Source of the DNA: an uncultured Lysobacteraceae bacterium
GTDB taxonomy: Bacteria; Pseudomonadota; Gammaproteobacteria; Xanthomonadales; Rhodanobacteraceae
Length of the DNA stretch: 12,699 nt
NCBI GenBank assembly: GCA_946480705.1
Contig: CAMLLF010000033.1
Span: 1 to 12,699 of the forward strand
Reading direction: 5' to 3'
Each line of letters begins with the position of its first letter. The stretch's first letter is position 1. The notes beneath the pieces are model-generated. The model was not told the origin of the DNA, did not search any database, and saw only the letters and a program-made list of their open reading frames with translations. Both the position numbers and the translations under genes were made by a program. Shown one piece after another: positions 7,461 through 12,699 of this stretch.

Positions 7461-8120
7461 ATGACCATGCGCACGCTCGCTTTCGCCCTCAGCATCGCTC
7501 TTTCGGCCGGCGCCGCCTTCGCCGGCAGCACCGGACCGGACATCGACAAGGTCAACGGCTCGATCCGCGTCGACGAAGGCCAGCTCGCCGGCGATCTCGA
7601 AACGGTCAACGGCTCGATCCATCTGGCCAACCACGCCAAGGCCGATTCGGCCGACACCGTGAACGGCTCGATCGAACTCGGCGACGACACCGAGATCGAT
7701 TCGGCCGAGACCGTCAACGGCGCGGTATCGCTGGGCCAGCGCGCCCGCATCCGCCACGACCTCGAGTCGGTCAACGGCGCCATCACGCTCGAACGCGGCG
7801 CCGATGTCGGCGGCAAGGTGTCCAACGTGAACGGCCGCATCCGCACCGAATCGGCGCGCATCGGCGGCGACATCGAGACCGTCGCGGGCGACATCGAGAT
7901 CGGCGCCGACTCGCGCATCGAAGGCGGCATCCTCGTCGAGAAGCCCAGCGGCTGGTCCTGGGGCAAGCAGAAGAATCCGCGCGTCGTGATCGGACCGAAC
8001 GCCGTCGTGCGCGGTCGTCTCGTGTTCCGCCGCGACGTCGATCTCTACGTCAGCACCAGCGCGAAGATCGGCGCGGTCGAAGGCGCGACCGCCAAATCCT
8101 TCAGCGGCGCGACACCGTAA
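7461..8120 (+). CDS. Exported VNG-repeat beta-solenoid protein of unknown function
   Basis: A 219-residue protein starting at ATG 7461, with AGGAG at 7449-7453 seven bases upstream. Residues 1-21 are a signal peptide (cut near GAAFA-GS). The mature part is a chain of short repeats centred on V-N-G-(S/A/R)-(I/V) at residues 31, 49, 67, 85, 104 and 123, with a variant VAGDI at 141. The period is 18 or 19 residues. Hydrophobic residues alternate with polar ones, so a beta-helix with one coil per repeat is likely, as in bactofilins and DUF4097-like adhesin-type proteins. The end (VVIGPNAVVRGRLVF, DLYVSTSAKIGAVEGATA) continues the strand pattern and probably caps it. There is no enzyme motif, membrane segment or lipobox, so it is probably a periplasmic or secreted structural or binding protein. 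A strong terminator follows, making it a single-gene transcript. The family is not known to me by name. Confidence 0.85.
   Translation: MTMRTLAFALSIALSAGAAFAGSTGPDIDKVNGSIRVDEGQLAGDLETVNGSIHLANHAKADSADTVNGSIELGDDTEIDSAETVNGAVSLGQRARIRHDLESVNGAITLERGADVGGKVSNVNGRIRTESARIGGDIETVAGDIEIGADSRIEGGILVEKPSGWSWGKQKNPRVVIGPNAVVRGRLVFRRDVDLYVSTSAKIGAVEGATAKSFSGATP
7551..7895 (+). repeat. In-frame tandem repeats (about 54-57 bases) coding for VNG coils
   Basis: Seven consecutive units, each carrying a version of GTSAACGGC (S = C or G) about every 54-57 bases, code for the VNG motifs of the solenoid protein. The first three units are the most alike (all encode VNGSI); later ones have diverged to VNGAV, VNGAI, VNGRI and VAGDI. 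The pattern indicates growth by internal duplication. Confidence 0.8.
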
Positions 8121-8126
8121 ACGCAG

Positions 8127-8158
8127 CGGCAGCGACGCGCGCCGTCGCTGCCGTCTTT
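8127..8158 (+). terminator. Hairpin terminator after the VNG-repeat gene
   Basis: A perfect 11-bp stem (8127-8137 pairs with 8143-8153, CGGCAGCGACG with CGTCGCTGCCG) closes a five-base loop, beginning six bases after the stop codon. It is followed by TCTTT, a short and imperfect U-tract. This is a good intrinsic terminator candidate that would isolate the VNG-repeat gene from the M28 gene. Confidence 0.75.
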
Positions 8159-8205
8159 CGTCGCGGGCATGACTTCCGGCCTGGCTGAGGCCGCGGCGCG
8201 CCACC

Positions 8206-8211
8206 TACACT
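8206..8211 (+). promoter_or_regulatory. Candidate -10 element of the M28 peptidase promoter
   Basis: TACACT (4 of 6 matches) lies 28 bases upstream of the M28 start and downstream of the terminator, giving a short leader with a good ribosome binding site. A poor -35 candidate, TGGCTG at 8182-8187, stands 18 bases upstream. The position is convincing but the sequence match is moderate. Confidence 0.35.
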
Positions 8212-8239
8212 CGGGCTTCTGTGTTCGACCGGAGGCCCC

Positions 8240-9919
8240 ATGCGCCATGTATTCGTGATCGCGAGCGCCGCACTGACGCTCGCCGCCTGCTCCGAAGCTC
8301 CACCGCCCGCCGCGCCGACAGCCGCGACGGCCGCACCGAAGACCTATGCGTCCACGTTCGCCGGCAGCGGCGCCGATTTCGCCGACCGCCTGAAGAAACT
8401 GTCCTCCGACGAATTCGAAGGCCGCGAACCCGGCACGCTCGGCGAGCGCCTGACCACGGCCTACATCAAGGACCAGTTCGAGCGCGCGGGGCTCAAGCCC
8501 GGCAACAACGGCTCATGGTTCCAGTCGGTGCCGACCGTCGAGATCGCGCTGCAGAACACCGACGTGACGCTCGACATCGCCGTCGGCGGCGGCAAGGAAT
8601 CCTTCGCGTACAAGACCGACATGGTCGTCGGCAACCTGTCGGCCAAGCCCGACGTCGCGATCAAGGACTCCGAACTCGTGTTCGTCGGCTACGGCGTGAA
8701 TGCGCCGGAACAGGACTGGAACGATTACGCCGGCCTCGACGTGAAAGGCAAGACCGTCGTCGTGCTCGTCAACGATCCGGGCTTCGGCAACAACGACGCG
8801 GCGCTGTTCAAGGGCCGCGCCATGACCTACTACGGCCGCTGGACGTACAAGTTCGAGGAAGCCGCACGCCAGGGCGCCGCCGCAGCGCTGATCGTGCATG
8901 AAACCGAAGGCGCGGGTTACGGCTGGGGCGTCGTCGAGAACAGCTGGAGCGGACCGCAGTTCGATCTTCCGGCGAGCGAGGATCCCGCACCGCGCCTGGA
9001 TGCCGCGGGCTGGATCACGAAGGCCTCGGCCGAGCGCCTGTTCGCGAAAGCCGGTCTCGATTTCGCCGCGCTGCGAAAGAGCGCGGACGTGCGCGGCTTC
9101 AAGCCGCAGGCATTGCCGGCCAAGCTCACGACGACGCTGAAGAGCACGATCAAGAGCGGCAGTTCCGACAACGTCGTCGCGATGCTGCCGGGCGCGGGCA
9201 AGCCCGACGAAGCCATCGTCTACAGCGCGCACTGGGACCATCTCGGCAAGGACCCGACGCGCAGCGGCGACCAGATCTTCAACGGCGCGGTCGACAACGC
9301 GACCGGCGTGGCCGGCCTCATCGTCATCGCCGAGGCATTCGCCAAGCAGAATCCGCCGCCCGCGCGCAGCGTCGTGTTCGCCGCGGTCACGCTCGAGGAA
9401 TCGGGCCTGCTCGGATCGCGCTACTACGCCGCGCATCCGCCGATCCCGATGGACAAGACCGTCGCCAACATCAACATGGATGCGCTGTATCTCGCGCCGA
9501 CCGCGCGCAACATGGCCGTCGTCGGCTTCGGCCAGTCCGAACTCGATGCGTATCTGAAGGACGCGACCGCGTCGCAGGGCCGCGTGATCACCGCCGAGGA
9601 ATCGCCGGAGAAGGGCCATTTCTTCCGCTCCGATCATTTCAACTTCGCGCGCAAGGGCGTGCCCGCGCTGTATGCGAAGGGCGGCACCGATCTGTTTGAA
9701 GGCGGCCAGGAAGCCGGCCGCGCCGCGTTCGACGACTACGGCAAGAACCGCTACCACCAGGTCGCCGACGAGTTCAAGGAGAGCATGCCGATCGCCGGCG
9801 CCGTCGCCGATCTCGAAGCGCTGTACAAGGTCGGCAGCAAGCTCGCCGGCGAATCGACGTGGCCGCAATGGGCCGCCGACAGCGAGTTCAAGGCGGCGCG
9901 CGACGCGTCGAAGAAATAG
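8240..9919 (+). CDS. M28 family zinc metallopeptidase lipoprotein with PA-like insert
   Basis: A 559-residue exported aminopeptidase-like enzyme. The signal sequence ends in a lipobox (LTLAAC, lipidated C17), so the protein should be anchored to a membrane outside the cytoplasm; a Pro/Ala linker follows. Residues about 45-135 form an N-terminal domain (SSDEFEGREPGT) and about 140-300 a protease-associated (PA) region. The peptidase core starts near 305. All metal ligands of clan MH are visible: H331 (SAHWDHLG), D352 (GAVDNATG, bridging), E387 (LEESGLLGS, with E386 as catalytic base), D414 (NINMDAL) and H506 (YHQVADE). It should therefore be active, releasing N-terminal residues from peptides outside the cytoplasm. 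The ATG at 8240 follows GGAGG (8231-8235). It has its own likely promoter and is followed by a 15-bp inverted repeat. Confidence 0.93.
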   Translation: MRHVFVIASAALTLAACSEAPPPAAPTAATAAPKTYASTFAGSGADFADRLKKLSSDEFEGREPGTLGERLTTAYIKDQFERAGLKPGNNGSWFQSVPTVEIALQNTDVTLDIAVGGGKESFAYKTDMVVGNLSAKPDVAIKDSELVFVGYGVNAPEQDWNDYAGLDVKGKTVVVLVNDPGFGNNDAALFKGRAMTYYGRWTYKFEEAARQGAAAALIVHETEGAGYGWGVVENSWSGPQFDLPASEDPAPRLDAAGWITKASAERLFAKAGLDFAALRKSADVRGFKPQALPAKLTTTLKSTIKSGSSDNVVAMLPGAGKPDEAIVYSAHWDHLGKDPTRSGDQIFNGAVDNATGVAGLIVIAEAFAKQNPPPARSVVFAAVTLEESGLLGSRYYAAHPPIPMDKTVANINMDALYLAPTARNMAVVGFGQSELDAYLKDATASQGRVITAEESPEKGHFFRSDHFNFARKGVPALYAKGGTDLFEGGQEAGRAAFDDYGKNRYHQVADEFKESMPIAGAVADLEALYKVGSKLAGESTWPQWAADSEFKAARDASKK

Positions 9920-9928
9920 ACCGGCAAT

Positions 9929-9971
9929 CACGCAGGTTGCGGTGAGCCGCAGGCGAACCGCAACCTGCGTG
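9929..9971. repeat. Perfect 15-bp inverted repeat after the M28 gene (REP-like or terminator)
   Basis: CACGCAGGTTGCGGT (9929-9943) is exactly complementary to ACCGCAACCTGCGTG (9957-9971), with a 13-base loop. It begins nine bases after the M28 stop codon. There is no run of T after it, so it is not a textbook intrinsic terminator, though a stem this stable may still stop or protect transcripts. A second, bulged hairpin follows at once: TGCAA/TTGCA plus GCAGT/ACTGC within 9970-10000. The length and perfection of the stem suggest a dispersed repetitive extragenic palindrome. Confidence 0.8.
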
Positions 9972-10050
9972 CAACGTGCAGTACGGGCGCACTGCTTGCA
10001 CCCTGATGCGCACGACGGCACGATGCGGCGTCTTTCCGCACGCCGCCGCC

Positions 10051-10800
10051 ATGCCCGCCCTGCTGATCGTCTCGATCCTGCTGCAATTCGTCTGTCTCGT
10101 GCACATGGTGCGGTCGGGACGGCCGTACTGGTGGATCTGGGTGATCATGATCGGCTCCTACCTCGGCGTGGCGGTCTACTTTTTCACGCAGATCCTGCCG
10201 GACCTGCGCCACGACCCGGCGAGCCGTCGCCTCGTACGCAATGTGCGCGACCGCATCGATCCGGAGCATCAGCGCCGGCGCATCGCGCAGCAGCTCGACA
10301 TCGCCGACACCGTCGAGAATCGCCGCCGGCTCGCCGAGGAATCGCTGCGGCTCGGCGACTACACGAACGCGGCCGAGCTGTATCGCTCGGTGCTCAAGGG
10401 CATGTACGCGACCGACCCGCTGTTCCTGCTCGGACTCGCGCAGGCGCAGGCCGGACTCGGGCAGTACGGCGATGCGCGCAACACGCTCGATACCTTGATC
10501 CGCGCGAATCCGGACTTCCGCTCGGCCGACGGGCATTTCCTCTACGCGCGCTGCCTCGAAGCCCTCGGCGAGAGCGAGCGCGCGCTCGAGGAATATGCGG
10601 CGCTGTCGACGAGCTATCCCGGCGAGGAACCGCGCCTGCGCTACGGCCGTCTGCTGAAGACGCTGCAGCGCGACGCCGACGCGCGCCGCGTGTTCGAGGA
10701 CATGCTCCGTCGCGCGAAGGCCGCGCCGAAGTACTACCGGCGCAAGGAGCAGGCGCATCTGGATGCGGCGCAGCAGGAGCTGGCGTCGCTGACCTCGTAG
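10051..10800 (+). CDS. Membrane-anchored tetratricopeptide repeat protein
   Basis: A 249-residue protein if started at ATG 10051 (MPALLIVSILL). The open frame reaches back to 9976, but the extra residues are not hydrophobic and would run into the inverted repeats, and no ribosome binding site favours either start. Two membrane segments (about 2-19 and 27-47; PYWWIWVIMIGSYLGVAVYFF) resemble the short N-terminal PLDc_N-type anchor. A basic stretch (about 53-80) and helical TPR-like repeats (about 85-215; AEESLRLGDYTNAAELYRSVL, LLGLAQAQAGLGQYGDARNTL, LYARCLEALGESERALEEY) follow. No catalytic motif is present. It is probably a scaffold for protein contacts at the inner membrane; partners are unknown. 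Its TAG stop is part of a downstream REP-like element. Confidence 0.83.
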   Translation: MPALLIVSILLQFVCLVHMVRSGRPYWWIWVIMIGSYLGVAVYFFTQILPDLRHDPASRRLVRNVRDRIDPEHQRRRIAQQLDIADTVENRRRLAEESLRLGDYTNAAELYRSVLKGMYATDPLFLLGLAQAQAGLGQYGDARNTLDTLIRANPDFRSADGHFLYARCLEALGESERALEEYAALSTSYPGEEPRLRYGRLLKTLQRDADARRVFEDMLRRAKAAPKYYRRKEQAHLDAAQQELASLTS

Positions 10801-10826
10801 GGCGCGATAAGCGCGGCGCATTCGCC
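10797..10826 (+). repeat. REP-like hairpin, left copy, overlapping the TPR stop codon
   Basis: The sequence begins GTAGGGCGC and has an imperfect stem (GGCG 10801-10804 pairs with CGCC 10823-10826) around a core GATAAGCGCGGCGCAT. A 5' GTAG followed by an imperfect palindrome is the general layout of bacterial REP sequences. The TAG at 10798-10800 is also the stop codon of the TPR gene. Confidence 0.6.
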
Positions 10827-10867
10827 GAATCGCTCCGAAGCCGGTCCAGTCCAGCAGGGCGAGCAAA

Positions 10868-10922
10868 GAAGCGAAGCAAAGGCCTCCGACAAGCGAGAAT
10901 TCGGCTTTGGCTCTTTCGCTTC
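10868..10922. repeat. Long imperfect hairpin between the two REP-like units
   Basis: GAAGCGAA (10868-10875) pairs perfectly with TTCGCTTC (10915-10922). The pairing continues inward with bulges through GCAAAGGCC and GGCTTTGGC (about 10876-10911). It lies midway in the 10801-11048 non-coding stretch and may be the core of one mobile or structured unit together with its flanking REP-like copies. Confidence 0.5.
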
Positions 10923-10933
10923 GGCCTAGCCGT

Positions 10934-10966
10934 TGGCGCAATACCCCTCGGTTGTTGCGCCGTACG
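10934..10966 (-). repeat. REP-like hairpin, right copy, opposite orientation
   Basis: GGCGCAA (10935-10941) pairs perfectly with TTGCGCC (10955-10961) across a 13-base loop. Read on the minus strand it starts GTACGGCGC, which matches 8 of 9 bases of the left copy's GTAGGGCGC. The two copies thus form terminal inverted repeats around 10797-10965. Confidence 0.6.
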
Positions 10967-11011
10967 ATCCGCCTAGCCCTTTTGGCCCAGGGCACCCCGC
11001 GTTGCGGCGCC

Positions 11012-11017
11012 TAGAAT
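11012..11017 (+). promoter_or_regulatory. Candidate -10 element of the tricorn-like gene
   Basis: TAGAAT (5 of 6 matches) lies 31 bases before the chosen ATG at 11049, just downstream of the REP-like pair. No good -35 box is seen at the normal distance. Placement and match are reasonable. Confidence 0.4.
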
Positions 11018-11048
11018 CGCGCGAGATTCTTGCCGCCAGGACTTGCCG

Positions 11049-12686
11049 ATGCCGATGCTCGTTTCCGCCGCCCTGCTTGCCGCCGCTGCGGCGGCGCCCG
11101 ACGCTGGCGCCAGCCGCGTGCTGCGTTTTCCCGACGTCTGCGGCGATTCCGTCGCATTCGTCCAGGCCGGCGACGTCTATCGTGTCGGCGCCGGCGGCGG
11201 CACCGCGCAGCGGCTGACCTCGCACCTGGGCAACGAGCTCTATCCGAAATTCTCGCCCGACTGCCGCTGGATCGCGTTTTCGGGCGAATACGACGGCACG
11301 CGCCAGGTCTACGTGATTCCGGCCGACGGCGGCACGCCGCGCCAGCTGACCTGGTACAGCGACATCGGCAGCATGCCGCCGCGCGGGGGCACCGACTATC
11401 GCGTGCTCGACTGGAGCCCCGACGGCAAGTCCGTGCTGTTCCGCGCGAACCGCGTGCCCTACGACGAGCGCGGCGGACGGCTGTATCAGGTGCCGGCCGA
11501 CGGCGGGCTCGAAACGCCGCTGGCCATGCCCGAGAGCGGCGGCGGCATGTTTTCGCCGGACGGCAAGTCGGTCGTGTACACGCCGATCGACCGCGATTTC
11601 CGCAGCTGGAAGCGCTATCGCGGCGGACGCGCGCAGGACGTCTGGACCTACGATCTCGCGCGCAACACGTCGGTGCGCCTGACCGACAACCGCGCAACCG
11701 ATCATCAACCGATGTGGGTCGGCGACACCGTCTACTTCGTGTCCGATCGCGGCCACACGCTGAACCTCTGGTCGGTGCCGGCCGGCGGCGGCGATGCGCG
11801 CCAGCTCACGCGTTTCGACGACTTCGACGTGCTGTGGCCGAGCGCCGGCAAGGACGCGATCGTGTTCGAGCAGGGCGGCTGGATCTGGCGCTTCGACCCG
11901 GCCACGGCGAAGGCGGCGAAGCTCGACATCCGCGTCGCCGGCGATCAGCCGCAGGCGCTGCCGGCCTGGAAGAAGGTCGCGCCGCAGATCGAATCGTTCG
12001 ACCTCTCGCCGCAGGGCGAACGCGCCGTGTTCGGCGCGCGCGGCGAACTGTTCAGCGTGCCGGCGAAGAACGGCGAGATCCGCAATCTCAGCCGGACGCC
12101 GGCCGCGCGCGAGATCTCGGCGACCTGGTCGCCCGACGGCAAGCGCATCGCCTATCTGTCCGACGCAACCGGCGAATATGAACTCTACGTGCGCGACCAG
12201 AACGGCAGCGGCGAGCCGCAGCGCGTGACGCGCGACGGCGGCACCTGGCGCTTTCCGCCGCTGTGGTCGCCGGATTCGCGCAAGCTCGCCTATGCCGACA
12301 AGCGCCAGCGCCTGCGCATCGTCGACATCGGCAGTGGCACCACGCGCGAAGTCGATCAGAGCCAGTTCGACGACATCACCGATTACGCCTGGGCGCCGGA
12401 TTCGAATCTGCTGGCCTACACCAAGACCAACGGCGCGGGGCTCACGCAGATCTGGCTGTACTCGCTGTCCGACGCACGCACCGGCGCGGTGACCGAAGCG
12501 ACGAGCAGCGCGTTCAATCCGGCGTTCGATCCGAAAGGCCGCTGGCTCTATTTCCTGTCCAACCGCGACTACAACCTGACCTTCAGCGCGTTTGAACAAA
12601 ATTATCTGTATACAAACGCGACCCGTCCGTACGCGGTCACGCTCGCGACGACGAGCCCGACGGTCTGGTACAGCCACGGCAGGTAG
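11049..12686 (+). CDS. Tricorn-like protease, beta-propeller half only (truncated, catalytic domain missing)
   Basis: The frame runs 545 codons from ATG 11049; AGGA at 11038-11041, seven bases upstream, favours this over a TTG at 11043. Residues 1-16 form a signal peptide. The rest is a series of propeller blades with WD40/PD40-type turns: FSPDCRW (68), WSPDGKS (122), FSPDGKS (168), WSPDGKR (360), WSPDS (406), WAPDS (448), FDPKGRW (493). The segment YFLSNRDYNLTFSAFEQNYL and the following YTNATRPYAVTL are typical of the end of the tricorn propellers. In the family (about 1,000-1,100 residues) a PDZ domain and S41 serine protease core come next. Here the reading ends after 13 unrelated residues (ATTSPTVWYSHGR), so the product lacks the protease. 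The break at about 12645 may be a rearrangement, or an assembly chimera at the sequence end. Confidence 0.82.
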   Translation: MPMLVSAALLAAAAAAPDAGASRVLRFPDVCGDSVAFVQAGDVYRVGAGGGTAQRLTSHLGNELYPKFSPDCRWIAFSGEYDGTRQVYVIPADGGTPRQLTWYSDIGSMPPRGGTDYRVLDWSPDGKSVLFRANRVPYDERGGRLYQVPADGGLETPLAMPESGGGMFSPDGKSVVYTPIDRDFRSWKRYRGGRAQDVWTYDLARNTSVRLTDNRATDHQPMWVGDTVYFVSDRGHTLNLWSVPAGGGDARQLTRFDDFDVLWPSAGKDAIVFEQGGWIWRFDPATAKAAKLDIRVAGDQPQALPAWKKVAPQIESFDLSPQGERAVFGARGELFSVPAKNGEIRNLSRTPAAREISATWSPDGKRIAYLSDATGEYELYVRDQNGSGEPQRVTRDGGTWRFPPLWSPDSRKLAYADKRQRLRIVDIGSGTTREVDQSQFDDITDYAWAPDSNLLAYTKTNGAGLTQIWLYSLSDARTGAVTEATSSAFNPAFDPKGRWLYFLSNRDYNLTFSAFEQNYLYTNATRPYAVTLATTSPTVWYSHGR

Positions 12687-12699
12687 TTGGCGGCGAAGA
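12602..12699 (-). other. Possible coding fragment on the minus strand at the window edge
   Basis: The last bases read on the minus strand give FAANYLPWLYQTVGLVVAS, continuing open to TAA at 12602-12604. The codons have G or C at nearly every third position and the peptide is hydrophobic, like part of a membrane protein. The 12602-12644 part overlaps conserved tricorn sequence on the other strand, so only about 12645-12699 could be genuine. Too short to identify. Confidence 0.2.

Noticed and set aside
7551..7895. CRISPR-like regular spacing of a short repeated sequence
   Set aside because: The repeats are in-frame coding sequence for VNG coils, diverge along the gene, and are spaced by conserved coding sequence rather than unique spacers.
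8513..10021. 502-codon minus-strand frame over the M28 gene
   Set aside because: Antisense to a peptidase with all metal ligands; no family features of its own.
10926..12677. 583-codon minus-strand frame over the tricorn-like gene
   Set aside because: The plus strand carries repeated SPDG-type propeller turns and a signal peptide; the antisense product is Arg/Ala-rich with no motif.

Overview
The window is about 12.7 kb of very GC-rich, densely coding DNA. Its third codon positions are strongly biased to G/C, so long spurious ORFs appear on the antisense strand of nearly every gene. The gene families and their order suggest a gammaproteobacterium, probably Xanthomonadales/Lysobacterales: type II secretion GspA/GspB, a DUF1820 protein, the gpmI-envC-ctpA cluster, and secreted M28 and tricorn-like peptidases. 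This placement is an inference from gene content. There is no rRNA, tRNA, CRISPR array, transposase or phage gene.

Region 1 (1-3063, + strand) starts inside a gspA gene: membrane anchor, C39-like domain and peptidoglycan-binding domain. Then come gspB, a rhomboid intramembrane serine protease with an intact Ser/His dyad, and a small DUF1820 protein. GspA and GspB help insert the type II secretin through the peptidoglycan.

Region 2 (3085-7251, - strand) is, in transcription order, gpmI (phosphoglycerate mutase), envC (amidase activator with a degenerate LytM domain) and a ctpA-type S41 protease. gpmI and envC are tightly coupled, with the envC ribosome binding site overlapping the gpmI stop. 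ctpA probably also has its own promoter. The last two genes act on the periplasmic cell wall.

Region 3 (7461-10800, + strand) holds an exported protein built from seven VNG-containing repeats with a period of about 18 residues, closed by a strong hairpin terminator. It is followed by a lipoprotein M28 metallopeptidase with all metal ligands, then a membrane-anchored TPR protein. A perfect 15-bp inverted repeat follows the M28 gene. Two REP-like hairpins in opposite orientation, with a third hairpin between them, follow the TPR gene and supply its stop codon.

Region 4 (11049-12686, + strand) encodes the beta-propeller half of a tricorn-like protease. It stops abruptly before any PDZ or S41 catalytic domain. 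The last ~55 bases look more like coding sequence on the opposite strand, so the end of the window is either a real rearrangement or a chimeric sequence end.

No obviously new multi-gene system is visible. The best candidates for follow-up are the VNG-repeat solenoid protein, the paired REP-like element at 10797-10965, the 15-bp inverted repeat at 9929-9971 and the broken tricorn gene.
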